A DNA stretch of 44,866 nt from Eubacteriaceae bacterium (GTDB lineage: Bacteria > Bacillota > Clostridia > Eubacteriales > Eubacteriaceae): positions 1 to 44,866 of the forward strand of contig JAFRBB010000060.1 in NCBI GenBank assembly GCA_017405085.1. The letters are read 5' to 3'. Each line of letters begins with the position of its first letter. Within the stretch, counting starts at the first letter, position 1. Both the position numbers and the translations under genes were made by a program. Under the pieces are notes generated by a model. That model worked only from the letters and a program-made list of their open reading frames with translations. It was not told the origin of the DNA and ran no database searches. Of this stretch, positions 1 through 9,039 are shown piece after piece.

Positions 1-37
1 CCATTTCTGTCGTAAGTCGTGTTATAATTTCTTCCAT
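1..37 (-). CDS. 5' end of an unidentified gene, cut by the window edge
   Basis: Reading the minus strand, an ATG at 37-35 opens a frame that encodes MEEIITRLTTEM and runs off the window. A strong ribosome binding site, GGAGGG at 51-46, lies eight bases upstream, which is what makes this a believable gene start rather than chance. Twelve residues are too few to assign a family. It lies downstream of ispD in the same direction and could belong to the same transcript. Confidence 0.55.
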   Translation of the reverse strand, partial: MEEIITRLTTEM

Positions 38-159
38 AAGGCCAACCCTCCGCATTAGTTTGATTTTGGTTTTTTATTTATTCTAACACGTTGGGCTGGT
101 CTTTTCTATTTTCAAAAACTCCACAACTATTTTACACTATCTCACAAGGTCCGGCCGCG

Positions 160-888
160 CTACAGGGATTTTTGCCGCTTTAGACCGATGATGGCCGAAG
201 CCGTCATCAAATCCTCCGACGTGGTAATCTTCAGATTATTATAATGGCCGCTCACAATTTTCACCGGATGTCCGATGCGCTCCACCAACGTGGCGTCATC
301 GGTGGCCGGCGCCTTTTCGGCAATGGCTGTGCGGTAGGCCTTCATAATCAGATCATAATCAAAGGTCTGAGGGGTCTGCACCTCAACGAGGGTTTGCCGG
401 TCCGGGGTGTAGGACACAACCCCGCGGCGGTCGATGACCTTAATCGTGTTTTTCGCCGGCACCCCGACAACGGTGGCGTGATAAACCTTCGTTTCCTCAA
501 TGCTCTTTAAAATCGTCTCCCGGTCAATGAGCGGCCTCGCGCCGTCGTGAAACATCACCATGTCGCAGTCGGGGTCAACGGCCAACAGGCCCCGATAGGC
601 CGATTCCTGGCGCTCTTCCCCTCCCGGGACCACTCGGACTTTGGTGTAGCGGTATTTTTTTAAAATCCGCCGCTCAAACATCCCGTACTCATTTTTGCTG
701 ATTACGGCAATGATTTCGCGAACCGAAGGAATCCGTTCAAAAGCGTCCAGCGTATGGGCCAATATGGGCTTGCCTTTCAGCGTCAAAAATTGTTTGTTGA
801 TGCCGGCGTTCATGCGCGTGCCCTTTCCCGCGGCGAGCACAATCGCGCTGACAAATGGTTGTTGATTGTGATTGTCCAACTTGTTCAC
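160..888 (-). CDS. ispD: 2-C-methyl-D-erythritol 4-phosphate cytidylyltransferase
   Basis: IspD joins CTP and methylerythritol phosphate in the third step of the MEP isoprenoid pathway, in the cytoplasm. The 242-aa product has the nucleotidyltransferase glycine/lysine loop AAGKGTRM near residue 20 followed by NKQFL, the HDGARPL motif in the middle (substrate and metal binding), and the late stretch with TDDATLVE; length fits the family. The start is a GTG at 888; the ribosome binding site (AGGCAGGTG context) is weak and close, so a slightly different start is possible. It lies 49 bases downstream of tsaE in the same orientation and is probably co-transcribed with it. Confidence 0.93.
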   Translation of the reverse strand: MNKLDNHNQQPFVSAIVLAAGKGTRMNAGINKQFLTLKGKPILAHTLDAFERIPSVREIIAVISKNEYGMFERRILKKYRYTKVRVVPGGEERQESAYRGLLAVDPDCDMVMFHDGARPLIDRETILKSIEETKVYHATVVGVPAKNTIKVIDRRGVVSYTPDRQTLVEVQTPQTFDYDLIMKAYRTAIAEKAPATDDATLVERIGHPVKIVSGHYNNLKITTSEDLMTASAIIGLKRQKSL

Positions 889-937
889 CTGCCTGTCTCA
901 CAGCGTTATTAGCGCCCGACGGCTCACGAAGACAGCC

Positions 938-1411
938 TTAAGTCACAAAAGCGTCAAGCCCGGCGATGAGTCTCTCATCTTTCGACGAAAGGGTGATTTT
1001 CCGAAGGCTTTCATCCTCCGTCCGAGCCAAGTCAATGACAAGGATCGGCTCAAAGCCCTCATCATTCAAAATCTCCGGCCATTCAATGAGCACCGGATGC
1101 GGCGCTGCCGCCATCTCCTCAAAACCGATCTCAAAGAGTTCATCCGCATCCGAAAGCCGATAAAGATCCATATGAAAAATACATTTATCCCCGTGGACGT
1201 ATCGGTTAACCAAGGAAAAAGTCGGGCTGGTCACCCGTCCGGGATAGCCATATCCCGACACAATCCCCTTGGATATCGCCGTTTTGCCGGCGCCGATATC
1301 CCCAGTCAAATACACGAGTCCTCTTTGCCCTAAAAGCCGCCGCCCGATTTCCTGCCCGACGGCGAAAGTCGCCTCCGGCGACGAGCTCAATATCGACATT
1401 GAAACCATCAT
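938..1411 (-). CDS. tsaE: tRNA threonylcarbamoyladenosine biosynthesis ATPase TsaE
   Basis: TsaE is the P-loop ATPase that drives the TsaB-TsaD complex during t6A37 modification of ANN-decoding tRNAs. Visible motifs are the Walker A GDIGAGKT, the VTSPTFSLVNRY stretch typical of the family, HMDLYRL and IEWPE. The frame is open further upstream to 1564, but that extension would lie inside the aminotransferase gene and has no TsaE similarity; the ATG at 1411 (or 1408) gives 157 aa, the usual length, and sits 22 bases after the aminotransferase stop. TsaB and RimI, often the next genes, are not beside it. Confidence 0.9.
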   Translation of the reverse strand: MMVSMSILSSSPEATFAVGQEIGRRLLGQRGLVYLTGDIGAGKTAISKGIVSGYGYPGRVTSPTFSLVNRYVHGDKCIFHMDLYRLSDADELFEIGFEEMAAAPHPVLIEWPEILNDEGFEPILVIDLARTEDESLRKITLSSKDERLIAGLDAFVT

Positions 1412-1433
1412 ATCAATCCGACACGCCAAAAAA

Positions 1434-2651
1434 TCAACGCTGCTTGTAATGGGCCATAAAGCGTTCAAGTCTGGCGATGCACTGCTGAAGCTCAATGGGG
1501 CTCGGCAAAAACACAATGCGGAAATGATCGGGCTTGTTCCAATTAAACCCGGTGCCCTGGACAATCAAAATCCGCTCCTGTCTGAGCAAATCCAGCGCGA
1601 AGCGCACATCGTCGGTGATATTAAACTTATCCGTGTCGATTTTGACAAAGGCATAAAGGGCCCCGTCGGGCTTTTCACAAGAGAGCCCCGGAATGCTGTT
1701 GATGCCCTCATAGACAATATCCCGCTGAATGTGTAGCCTGCCGCCGACTCCCACCAGATCGTCAATGCTCTGATAGCCCCCCAGGGAGGTTTGAATGGCA
1801 TGCTGGACCGGCACATTGGCGCAAAGGCGCATCGTCGACAAAATGTCAATGCCCTCAATATAATCCAGAGCATCGGCTTTGGCCCCGGAAATCATCATCC
1901 ATCCCACGCGAAAGCCCGGCACCCGGTGACTTTTGGACAGCCCGTTAAACGTAATGACCAGGGTTTCATCGGTCATGGCCGCCATGTGATAAAAAGGCTT
2001 GTGATCATAAATGATATGGTCATAAATCTCATCGGAGAAAATCACCAATTCATTCTCCACGGCAATTTTGACAATCTCCTCAAGAATTTCCTTGGAATAG
2101 ACCGAGCCCGTCGGATTGTTGGGGTTAATCACCACGATGCCCCGGGTATTTTGCGTGATTTTACTCTTGATGTCCTCAATGTCGGGAAACCAATGGTTCT
2201 CCTCATCACAAAGGTAATGAACGGCTCGCCCGCCGGACAAGGTGACGCAGGCCGTCCATAAAGGATAGTCCGGCATGGGAATGAGAATTTCATCACCATC
2301 GTCAATCAAAGCCTGCACGCTCAGCTGAACGAGCTCGCTGGAGCCGTTGCCGATATAAATATCGTCCTCGGTGACACCGCCAATACCCCGGGTTTGATAA
2401 TATTGCATGATCGCTTTCCGCGCCGGGAAAATCCCTTTGGAATCGCAATAAGCTTCAGAGGCTTTGAGATTGGTCCGCACATCGCGGATCACTTCGTCCG
2501 GCGCGTTTAAATTAAATGCCGGCGGATTGCCGGTATTGAGCATGGTGATGTCCATGCCTTCTCTTTGCATTTGATTGGCCAGCTCGACCACCGGCCCCCG
2601 AATGTCATAACAGACATCGTCAAGTTTATGAGATTTAATTAATCTTTTCAT
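1434..2651 (-). CDS. alaA: pyridoxal-phosphate aminotransferase, AlaA (glutamate-pyruvate) type
   Basis: This is a fold-type I, class I/II aminotransferase of 405 aa. The N-terminal MKRLIKSHKL...YDIRGPV, the NTGNPPAF loop, NPNNPTG, the SDEIYD aspartate and the Schiff-base lysine at residue 240 in NGLSKSHRVPGFRVGW match the AlaA/YfbQ subgroup, which makes alanine from pyruvate using glutamate. The RIVFLP arginine that binds the substrate carboxylate is near the C-terminus. The ATG at 2651 follows GGGAG at 2661-2657. Substrate preference cannot be fixed from sequence; a broader glutamate-dependent transaminase is the alternative. It leads the tsaE-ispD group. Confidence 0.85.
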   Translation of the reverse strand: MKRLIKSHKLDDVCYDIRGPVVELANQMQREGMDITMLNTGNPPAFNLNAPDEVIRDVRTNLKASEAYCDSKGIFPARKAIMQYYQTRGIGGVTEDDIYIGNGSSELVQLSVQALIDDGDEILIPMPDYPLWTACVTLSGGRAVHYLCDEENHWFPDIEDIKSKITQNTRGIVVINPNNPTGSVYSKEILEEIVKIAVENELVIFSDEIYDHIIYDHKPFYHMAAMTDETLVITFNGLSKSHRVPGFRVGWMMISGAKADALDYIEGIDILSTMRLCANVPVQHAIQTSLGGYQSIDDLVGVGGRLHIQRDIVYEGINSIPGLSCEKPDGALYAFVKIDTDKFNITDDVRFALDLLRQERILIVQGTGFNWNKPDHFRIVFLPSPIELQQCIARLERFMAHYKQR

Positions 2652-2754
2652 AGATACTCCCGTCGTAATGATAAGATGAGCGCACAGCGAAACAAAAGAC
2701 TTCTGTCTTAGTCAAAGCCTAACCGCGACGCGGTAAAAAACAGTTCGTTGGCCC

Positions 2755-3030
2755 TTCGCGTTAGAACCTCTCCGACGCCCTTGGGCGCCGCCTCTCCTTA
2801 TCAAGGAGAGACTATGCGCGGCAAAGCGTTGTCATGGCTTCCCTTGTCAAGGGGTGATGTCCCGCAAAGCGGAACTGAGATTTTCTCTTGAAAAAACTCA
2901 CAGAGCACACCGCCCGCAAAGCTCGTCTCAAAAAGGCTCCCTCCTTGGAAGAGAGATCTGTCACGCTTCAGTGTAACTGAGGGTAGAGTGCGCCAATAGG
3001 CGCGAATGCCCTTCAAAGCCCATCTTAAAA
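2755..3030. repeat. dispersed structured repeat, family 1 copy A
   Basis: This spacer carries no convincing gene. It contains hairpin modules shared with 26490-26710 and 44590-44866: a variable stem of GACGCC type (about 2773-2790), the CTCTCCTT...AAGGAGAG stem at 2792-2810, a partial third stem near 2840-2855, and a degraded second unit around 2935-2990. The order is the reverse of that in the left half of the 26490 copy, so this copy points to the minus strand. An open frame at 2801-3016 is repeat sequence and is not called. Confidence 0.75.
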
Positions 3031-3035
3031 ATCTA

Positions 3036-3085
3036 ATCCGAAACTCGGCAAAGCCGAGTTTCTACCAGAATCATTAATCATTCAT
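3036..3085 (-). repeat. family 2 hairpin repeat, likely terminator of yerC
   Basis: A perfect stem GAAACTCGGC / GCCGAGTTTC with a short loop lies at about 3040-3062, just after the yerC stop codon. On the minus strand it is preceded by AATGATTCTGG. The same head and hairpin occur near 5480-5525, 26405-26455 and 28655-28695. The U-tract is weak, so the terminator role is an inference from position. Confidence 0.6.
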
Positions 3086-3350
3086 CATCGATTCGCTCAA
3101 GCACCATCCGATAGCCCCCGCCGTGCTTGAGGCAGCGATTAACGCGGCTGATGGTCGCGGAGCTAGCCCCGGTTTCGCGCTCCACATCCACAAAGGTCTT
3201 GCCCTCGGACAAAAGTTTCGCGATCTCCAGACGGCTGGCCATGTCCTCGATTTCCTTGATGGTGCACATGTCCTCCAAAAAGTCTAAACATTCTTTCTCG
3301 TTGTTCAGCGATAAAATCGCCTTAGCTAAGGCCGTTTTTTTAGCTTTCAC
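3078..3350 (-). CDS. yerC: TrpR-related DNA-binding protein, YerC/YecD type
   Basis: This 90-aa all-helical protein belongs to the TrpR-like YerC/YecD family of small DNA-binding proteins found in Firmicutes. The helix-turn-helix is visible at residues 40-75: MASRLEIAKLLSEGKTFVDV followed by ETGASSATISRVNRCLKHG, with GGGY closing. The start is a GTG at 3350 with AAAGGGA eight bases upstream. Its targets are not known from sequence. It is transcribed away from cysS, and the two promoters overlap in 3390-3428, so binding there could couple them; this is speculation. Confidence 0.85.
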   Translation of the reverse strand: MKAKKTALAKAILSLNNEKECLDFLEDMCTIKEIEDMASRLEIAKLLSEGKTFVDVERETGASSATISRVNRCLKHGGGYRMVLERIDDE

Positions 3351-3389
3351 GGTTGTCCCTTTCTAATAATTCAATGCATACTTGTAGCT

Positions 3390-3418
3390 ATTATATCACT
3401 TTACCCGTCGTTATTGAA
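3390..3418 (-). promoter_or_regulatory. promoter of yerC (extended -10)
   Basis: On the minus strand there is a perfect TATAAT (3395-3390) preceded by TG plus one base, an extended -10. A weak -35 (TTCAAT, 3418-3413) lies 17 bases upstream. It overlaps the cysS promoter on the other strand. Confidence 0.6.
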
Positions 3419-3428
3419 GTGTTATAAT
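3400..3428 (+). promoter_or_regulatory. promoter of cysS
   Basis: TTTACC at 3400-3405 and a perfect TATAAT at 3423-3428 are separated by 17 bases, 38 bases before the cysS ATG. It is interleaved with the divergent yerC promoter. Confidence 0.65.
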
Positions 3429-3465
3429 GATGAAAAAAACAAACCAACGGAGGTTTTGGTTATTT

Positions 3466-4863
3466 ATGAAGTTATACAACACAATGAATCACCGCAAAGA
3501 AGAACTCGTCCCCATCGAAGATGGAAAAATCCGCATGTATTCCTGCGGACCGACGGTTTATAACTATTTCCATATCGGCAACGCCCGCCCGTTCATCGTT
3601 TTTGACGTTCTCAGACGATTTTTGGAATACGTCGGCTACGACGTCACCTTTGTCCAAAACTTTACCGATGTGGACGACAAAATCATAAACAGAAGCCATG
3701 AAGAAGGCATCAGCGCCAAAGCCGTGGCTGACAAATACATCGACGAATATTTCAAAGACGCCGACGCCTTGGGCATTCGCCGCGCCGACGTCCATCCCCG
3801 GGTCTCCGAGACTATCCCCGACATCATCGCCATGGTCCAAAAACTCATCGACAACGGCATGGCTTACAACATCGACGGCAATGTCTACTTTTCCGTTGAC
3901 AAATTTCCCGCTTACGGCAAACTCTCCGGCCAAAACATCGACGATCTCAAAGTCGGTGCCCGCATTGACGTCAATGACGAAAAACACAGTCCTCTGGATT
4001 TTGCCGTTTGGAAAAAAGCCAAAGAAGGCGAGCCCTATTGGGAATCCCCCTGGGGACACGGCCGTCCCGGATGGCATATCGAGTGCTCCGCGATGAGCCA
4101 AAAATACCTAGGCACCACCATCGACATCCACGGCGGCGGAAAAGATTTGGTCTTCCCCCATCACGAAAACGAAATCGCCCAGTCCGAAGGCGCTTCCGGC
4201 GAGCCCTTCTGCCACTATTGGGTCCACAACGGTTACATCAACATCGACGGCACCAAAATGTCAAAATCCAAAGGCAATTTTTTCACCGTTCGGGACATCT
4301 CCCAAACCTACGACCTGGAAAACGTCAGAATGTTCATGCTCATGGCCCACTACCGCTCCCCCATCGACTTTAACGAAGACATCCTGGCCCAGGCCAAAAG
4401 CGCCTTGGAACGCCTCTACAACGCCAAATTCCAAATGGAATACCTGATGGAAAACGCCAAAACCGACGACATGACCCCGGACGAACAAGCCTGGGCTGAT
4501 TCCCTCGTCAAATATAAAAACGCCTATATCGACGCGATGAACGACGATCTCAACACAGCGGACGCCATCGCCGCCATCTTCGATTTGGTCAAAGACGCCA
4601 ATGTCCACCTAAACGAAACTTCCTCAAAAGCCGCCGTCACCGCCGCCTACAATCTGTTCAAAGAACTGACCGACGTCATCGGCATCGCCCAAAAAAATAA
4701 AAAAGACGACCTTAACGCCGAAATTGAAGACCTCATCGCCAAACGACAGGCCGCCCGGCGCGCCAAAGATTTCAAAACCGCCGACGCCATTCGTGATGAT
4801 TTGGCCGCGCGGGGCATCATATTGGAAGACACCCGGGAAGGCGTCAAATGGAAAAAAATCTGA
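3466..4863 (+). CDS. cysS: cysteinyl-tRNA synthetase
   Basis: CysRS charges tRNA-Cys in the cytoplasm. The 465-aa product has the class I HIGH signature as HIGNARPF near residue 30, zinc ligands CGP at the start of the catalytic domain and GWHIECS in the middle, HHENE, and the KMSKS loop as [10 protein letters not shown] near residue 265, followed by the DALR anticodon-binding region. The open frame reaches further upstream to 3427, but ATG 3466 is chosen because GGAGG (3449-3453) sits at good spacing and the protein then begins MKLYNT, the usual CysRS opening. Its 3' end overlaps mrnC by 16 bases. Confidence 0.96.
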   Translation: MKLYNTMNHRKEELVPIEDGKIRMYSCGPTVYNYFHIGNARPFIVFDVLRRFLEYVGYDVTFVQNFTDVDDKIINRSHEEGISAKAVADKYIDEYFKDADALGIRRADVHPRVSETIPDIIAMVQKLIDNGMAYNIDGNVYFSVDKFPAYGKLSGQNIDDLKVGARIDVNDEKHSPLDFAVWKKAKEGEPYWESPWGHGRPGWHIECSAMSQKYLGTTIDIHGGGKDLVFPHHENEIAQSEGASGEPFCHYWVHNGYINIDGTKMSKSKGNFFTVRDISQTYDLENVRMFMLMAHYRSPIDFNEDILAQAKSALERLYNAKFQMEYLMENAKTDDMTPDEQAWADSLVKYKNAYIDAMNDDLNTADAIAAIFDLVKDANVHLNETSSKAAVTAAYNLFKELTDVIGIAQKNKKDDLNAEIEDLIAKRQAARRAKDFKTADAIRDDLAARGIILEDTREGVKWKKI

Positions 4864-5318
4864 CGGAGCTCTCCCCGGCGCCCGAGGTTTTGTTTCGCCA
4901 AATCCGGGATGACCACCAGTGTCGGATGACTGCCCCTTTGACCCTTGCCTTCATCGGGGACGCCGTCTATTCCTATTACATCAGACGCTATTTGATTGCC
5001 AAAACCGACATGAATGTGGATCATCTCACCAAAGCCTCGGTGCGCTATGTCAAAGCTGAAGCCCAGGCCTACGCGATTCATCACATGGATGATTTGCTAA
5101 GCGAAACAGAAAAAGCCTATGTCCGCCGCGGACGCAACACCAAAAGCATCCCGCCGAAACACGCCGACAAAATGGACTACCGCTACGCCACGGGCTTTGA
5201 AGCCCTGCTCGGCTACCTTTCTCTCTCCGGACAAACAGATAGGCTCGAACGTTTGATCGCCGAAGCCATTTCCCTTTGTGAAAAACGAGAGACCGACGGT
5301 GACGCCCACTTAGATTAA
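4848..5318 (+). CDS. mrnC: Mini-ribonuclease 3
   Basis: Mini-III is an RNase III-like endonuclease that lacks a dsRNA-binding domain and matures the ends of 23S rRNA in Firmicutes. The 156-aa product shows LAFIGDAVYSYYIRRYL (catalytic Asp in GDA) and the second RNase III region, TGFEALLGYLSL, with its catalytic Glu. Start is the ATG inside the end of cysS, a 16-base overlap that suggests translational coupling; cysS-mrnC is the standard Firmicute order. The acidic C-terminal tail is slightly longer than needed. Confidence 0.93.
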   Translation: MEKNLTELSPAPEVLFRQIRDDHQCRMTAPLTLAFIGDAVYSYYIRRYLIAKTDMNVDHLTKASVRYVKAEAQAYAIHHMDDLLSETEKAYVRRGRNTKSIPPKHADKMDYRYATGFEALLGYLSLSGQTDRLERLIAEAISLCEKRETDGDAHLD

Positions 5319-5329
5319 TTTGCGCGCGG

Positions 5330-5470
5330 CGAATAAAGGACATCTCAATTCCTTGCAGAGCACAAAACGCACAAAGCGGAGCCCCTAAAGAGGCTCCCTC
5401 CCTGGGAGAGGGTAAGCCCCGAGCGAGACGAAGATTCAACAAAAAGCTCAAGACAGAACACAGCATAAAA
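5330..5470. repeat. dispersed structured repeat, family 1 copy B (decayed)
   Basis: The spacer between mrnC and hypE (convergent genes) holds a degraded family 1 unit, recognised by the GAGCCCCTAAAGAGGCTC stem near 5375-5395 and GGCTCCCTCCCTGGGAGAGGG following it. No gene is supported here. Confidence 0.55.
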
Positions 5471-5477
5471 ACAAAAA

Positions 5478-5525
5478 AAGAAACTCAGTCGGCTGAGTTT
5501 CCATCAGAATGATTCATTATTCATT
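5478..5525 (-). repeat. family 2 hairpin repeat
   Basis: A stem GAAACTCAG / CTGAGTTTC occurs with the family head AATAATGAATCATTCTG on the minus strand. Compared with the copy at 3040-3062 the stem has different bases on both arms but still pairs. It lies between the convergent ends of mrnC and hypE and has a T-rich run on the minus side, so it may serve as a terminator for a minus-strand transcript. Confidence 0.6.
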
Positions 5526-5585
5526 GCCCCATAAGTTTTTATCGTGACGAAGCGCCATTATTGGCGCATTTTTCGTTCAAACACC

Positions 5586-6590
5586 TCAGCAAATTCTCGG
5601 CAGAAGCTCCCCTGCAGGAGCGGACAAAAATCGTTCGGTCCCGATGGCGGTTACAATGCTCACCTTCCCGGGATGCTCAGAAACAACTTCTCCGATCACA
5701 CAGGCGTTTTCACCATATCGCTCCTCCCGCAAAGCCGCAACCACCGCATCCGCATCCGCTTTGGGCACGAACACGACCAATCGCCCTTCGCAAGCCAAAT
5801 ACAGCGGATCAAGGCCAAGCATCGCCGTGATGCTTTTAACGGGCGGCGCCACTGGCAAATCCTCATCCATCAGCCGAATGCCGGCATCGGAGGCTTTCGC
5901 GATCTCGTAAAGCACCGTCCCGACACCGCCTCGGGTCGCGTCACGAATCGTATGGATCCGATGGCTGACCGTCAGCATGCGGCGAACCAAATGAGCCAGA
6001 GGCGCGTCATCACTCTCGATGTCCGTGTGAAAGCCAAAATCTTCCCTGGCCAGTAAAATCGCGCTGCCGTGACGGCCGATATCCCCGGTAACAACCACGG
6101 CATCACCGGGCCGCGCTTGATTCCCCGCAATATTGACACCATCAGGCAATGTCCCGATTCCCGTGGTCGTGATAAACAGTCCGTCAACCTGTCCGCGTTC
6201 GACCACCTTGGTATCACCGGCCACGATGACGACACCGGCCTCTTTTGCCGTCTCGGCCATAGACCGGACAATGGTTTCAAGCTCATCAAAGGAAAAACCT
6301 TCTTCAATGACAAAAGCCGCGGTGAGATAGGTCGGCATCGCCCCCATACAAGCGACATCATTGACCGATCCGCAAACGGACAGGCGGCCGATGTTACCGC
6401 CGGGGAAAAACCGGGGCGACACGATAAAGCCATCGGTTGATGTAACGATTCGTCCCTCAAAACCGGGCAAAACCGCCGCGTCATCCGACGTCAAAAGCGG
6501 GTTGTCAAAATGTTTTTTAAAAATGTCTGAAATCAGGCGCTCGGTTTTTTTCCCGCCCGCGCCGTGAGCCGTTTGAATGGTTTTGTTCAT
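5586..6590 (-). CDS. hypE: carbamoyl dehydratase HypE, hydrogenase maturation
   Basis: HypE takes the carbamoyl group from HypF onto its C-terminal cysteine and dehydrates it to a thiocyanate, the source of the cyanide ligands of [NiFe]-hydrogenase. The 334-aa protein has the AIR-synthase fold signs HGAGGKKT at the start, SDDAAVL, STDGFIVSP, GSVNDVACMGA and DATRGGVG, and ends in PRIC, the required terminal Cys. A GGAGA site lies just ahead of the ATG. It follows hypF by 61 bases in the same direction. HypA-HypD and the hydrogenase itself are not in this window. Confidence 0.95.
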   Translation of the reverse strand: MNKTIQTAHGAGGKKTERLISDIFKKHFDNPLLTSDDAAVLPGFEGRIVTSTDGFIVSPRFFPGGNIGRLSVCGSVNDVACMGAMPTYLTAAFVIEEGFSFDELETIVRSMAETAKEAGVVIVAGDTKVVERGQVDGLFITTTGIGTLPDGVNIAGNQARPGDAVVVTGDIGRHGSAILLAREDFGFHTDIESDDAPLAHLVRRMLTVSHRIHTIRDATRGGVGTVLYEIAKASDAGIRLMDEDLPVAPPVKSITAMLGLDPLYLACEGRLVVFVPKADADAVVAALREERYGENACVIGEVVSEHPGKVSIVTAIGTERFLSAPAGELLPRIC

Positions 6591-6651
6591 CTTTTTCTCC
6601 TAAAATATCGGTCTTATCGTTAAAGTTTCATTTATCATGTTGATTTGATTA

Positions 6652-8991
6652 TTATCGAGATGCAACGGACGCGTAATAGGCTTGACCAAGGGCGATGCCG
6701 CCGTCGTTTGCCGGCATTTCGTGTTGAGAGATCACCTCAAAGCCCTCCGATTTCAAGCGTTTTGTCGTTTCCGAAAGCAACAAACCATTTTGAAAAACCC
6801 CGCCGCTGAGGGCCACTTTATTGATTTTCGTAATATGTCTACTAGCTATCGCTGCTTCGACAACACATTCGGCCATAAATTGATGAAAGGCGGCAGCGAG
6901 GATTTCTGTTTTTTCACCGCTGAGGCGCCCTTCAACTAGGGATCGAAATATTGCATCGGTCTCAACTTCAAAATTTTTTTCGCGGCCGCAGTCTCCGCCG
7001 ATTACCCGATCAGAATTGATGGCATCAAGGGTTTCGGTTTCTATGGGTTTGATTTGAGGGCGCGCAAGATTAAAAATCCGGTCATTAGCGGCATTTTCAA
7101 GGGATACCGCCGCTTCCCCCTCATAGGTTGATTTTTTTTTGATGCCAAGCAGAGCACTTGCCGCGTCAAAGAGCCTTCCGACGGATGTAGATGTGACGGT
7201 ATTGACCCCCCTTTGAATCATCGTTTTTGTCATGCGAAGTTCAGATCGGTCACACAAGTCTAAACGGCTCGCAATTGTTTCTGCTGTTTTTTCACCATAC
7301 AATTCGATCAATATCGCCAGGGCAACGCGATAACCTTCTTTAACGGCTTGTTCTCCTCCGGATTGCTTAAAGGGTTTTATACTGCCGATTGCCCAAAAAT
7401 TTTCGGGTGATGCGATTAAAAACTCACCGCCCCAAATTGTCCCATCGGTGCCGTAGCCCGTTCCGTCAAAGGCAACGCCGATAACCGGCTCTTCCACATC
7501 GTTTTCCGCCATACAGGATAAAATATGCGCGAAATGGTGTTGTACATAGACAACGGGAAGCCCCAAAGATTCAGCAATTTCTCTGGAATGATATCCGGGA
7601 TGCAGATCACAGGCGACAGTTACCGGCTGGATTTCGAGAAGTCTTTTCATGCGCTCAATGGCGGCAAATAAAGCCTCGGCACCTCGAGTCTCTCCCATAT
7701 CTCCGATGTACGGAGATGGATAGAAAAAGCGGTCTTTTGTCAAAACAAAGGTGTTTTTGAGTTCTCCCCCGATGGCTAAAATCTGCGTTTTCCCTGCCGA
7801 AGATACCTCCACAGGCATCGGCGCGTAGCCCCGTGATCGGCGAATCATCATGATTTCTTCCCCAAGCAGGCGCACCACGGAATCATCGGCGCGAAGTAAA
7901 ATATCCCGATTGTGAGACAATATCACATCACAATATGACGAAAGCATGGTTTCAGCATCGGCGTCATCTCGCGCAATCGGCTCATCTTTAGCGTTTCCCG
8001 AGGTCATGATGAGCGCATCCGGAAAGTCCTTCCCATCGGGGTAGTCAAAAAGCAATGCGTGCAGCGGTGAATAAGGTAGCATGACGCCAAGGGTTTTGTT
8101 ATCCGGCGCCACCCTTGCCGCAATATGCCCGTTTTTTTTCTTTTTTAAAATGACAATCGGTTTTCTCGCTCCGGAGAGCAACGCCCGCTCTTTGGAGGAA
8201 ATGAAACATGATGTCTCGGCGCAAGCGATATTTTTAAACATGACCGCAAAAGGCTTCGCGGGTCTATTTTTTTTTATTCTGAGTTTGGCCACAGTTTTTT
8301 CATTGGTGGCGTCGCAACATAAATGAAATCCTCCGATGCCCTTGACTGCGGCAATCCCCCCTTTTCTGATGACGTCTCTGACCGCTATCATGGCGTCTCT
8401 GTCTTTTTCCTCTCTGCCAATGAGATAAAGCCCCGGTCCGTCTTCGGGACAACAAATCGGCTGGGCGTGATAACGCCGTGACATGACATCGGTATATTCT
8501 TTTTCGCAAGCATCACACATGGAAAAATCTTTCATTGCCGTTCGCTCGCGATCATAAGGCATGGCCTCGGTGATGGTCAGACGAGGGCCGCAATTTGTGC
8601 AATTGATAAACGGATGAAGATATCGTCTGTTTTCGGGATCAAAAAGCTCCGAAAAGCATTCATCACAGATGGAAAGATCTGGAGAGACAAACACAACGCC
8701 TGATTGAAAGGCACTCTCAAGGATAATAAATTCGGTATCGTTGGCAGCAGGAAGGTTGGCTTCTTTCATTTGGGTAATATCCGAGACTTTCGGTGCCTCG
8801 CGGATTAAACGCTTGGTAAAATCCGCAAGGTTTTCCTCCAATCCTTCAGCGTCAATGACAACATGACTTCCCTTGTTTTGGACAGTTCCTGCAATGCGGC
8901 ATTGGTCTGCCAGACGTTTAACGAAGGGTCTAAAGCCAATTCCCTGAACGATACCGTAAAGTTTTATTTGCTTTCTAACCTTTTTTGTCAT
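6652..8991 (-). CDS. hypF: carbamoyltransferase HypF, hydrogenase maturation
   Basis: HypF converts carbamoyl phosphate and ATP to carbamoyl-adenylate and passes the carbamoyl group to HypE. Of the 779 aa, residues 1-95 are the acylphosphatase domain (VQGIGFRPF with Arg21, Asn39); 107-190 hold the paired zinc-finger region; about 198-380 are YrdC-like; about 395-770 are Kae1-like with HHFAH, FDGTGYG and ALSGGVFQN. One oddity: the expected final CPxCGP of the second finger reads CPEDGP, so the last zinc ligand is Asp184, although Cys180 and Cys181 are adjacent. AAAGGAG precedes the ATG. It is first in the hypF-hypE pair. Confidence 0.95.
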   Translation of the reverse strand: MTKKVRKQIKLYGIVQGIGFRPFVKRLADQCRIAGTVQNKGSHVVIDAEGLEENLADFTKRLIREAPKVSDITQMKEANLPAANDTEFIILESAFQSGVVFVSPDLSICDECFSELFDPENRRYLHPFINCTNCGPRLTITEAMPYDRERTAMKDFSMCDACEKEYTDVMSRRYHAQPICCPEDGPGLYLIGREEKDRDAMIAVRDVIRKGGIAAVKGIGGFHLCCDATNEKTVAKLRIKKNRPAKPFAVMFKNIACAETSCFISSKERALLSGARKPIVILKKKKNGHIAARVAPDNKTLGVMLPYSPLHALLFDYPDGKDFPDALIMTSGNAKDEPIARDDADAETMLSSYCDVILSHNRDILLRADDSVVRLLGEEIMMIRRSRGYAPMPVEVSSAGKTQILAIGGELKNTFVLTKDRFFYPSPYIGDMGETRGAEALFAAIERMKRLLEIQPVTVACDLHPGYHSREIAESLGLPVVYVQHHFAHILSCMAENDVEEPVIGVAFDGTGYGTDGTIWGGEFLIASPENFWAIGSIKPFKQSGGEQAVKEGYRVALAILIELYGEKTAETIASRLDLCDRSELRMTKTMIQRGVNTVTSTSVGRLFDAASALLGIKKKSTYEGEAAVSLENAANDRIFNLARPQIKPIETETLDAINSDRVIGGDCGREKNFEVETDAIFRSLVEGRLSGEKTEILAAAFHQFMAECVVEAAIASRHITKINKVALSGGVFQNGLLLSETTKRLKSEGFEVISQHEMPANDGGIALGQAYYASVASR

Positions 8992-9039
8992 GGCTCTCCT
9001 TTCGTCTATCGGTTGATGGCAACGAGTGATTAATGAATC

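Noticed and set aside
1412..1564. N-terminal extension of TsaE
   Set aside because: It overlaps the aminotransferase coding region in another frame and has no TsaE similarity.
2668..2695. Promoter upstream of alaA (TTGTTT, TATCAT)
   Set aside because: The implied transcript start would remove the ribosome binding site at 2657-2661.
2801..3016. 71-residue open frame in the spacer between alaA and yerC
   Set aside because: It lies wholly in dispersed repeat hairpins and has no ribosome binding site or protein-like composition.
5050..5466. 138-residue minus-strand open frame overlapping mrnC and repeat copy B
   Set aside because: It is antisense to mrnC and continues into repeat DNA; no family signs.
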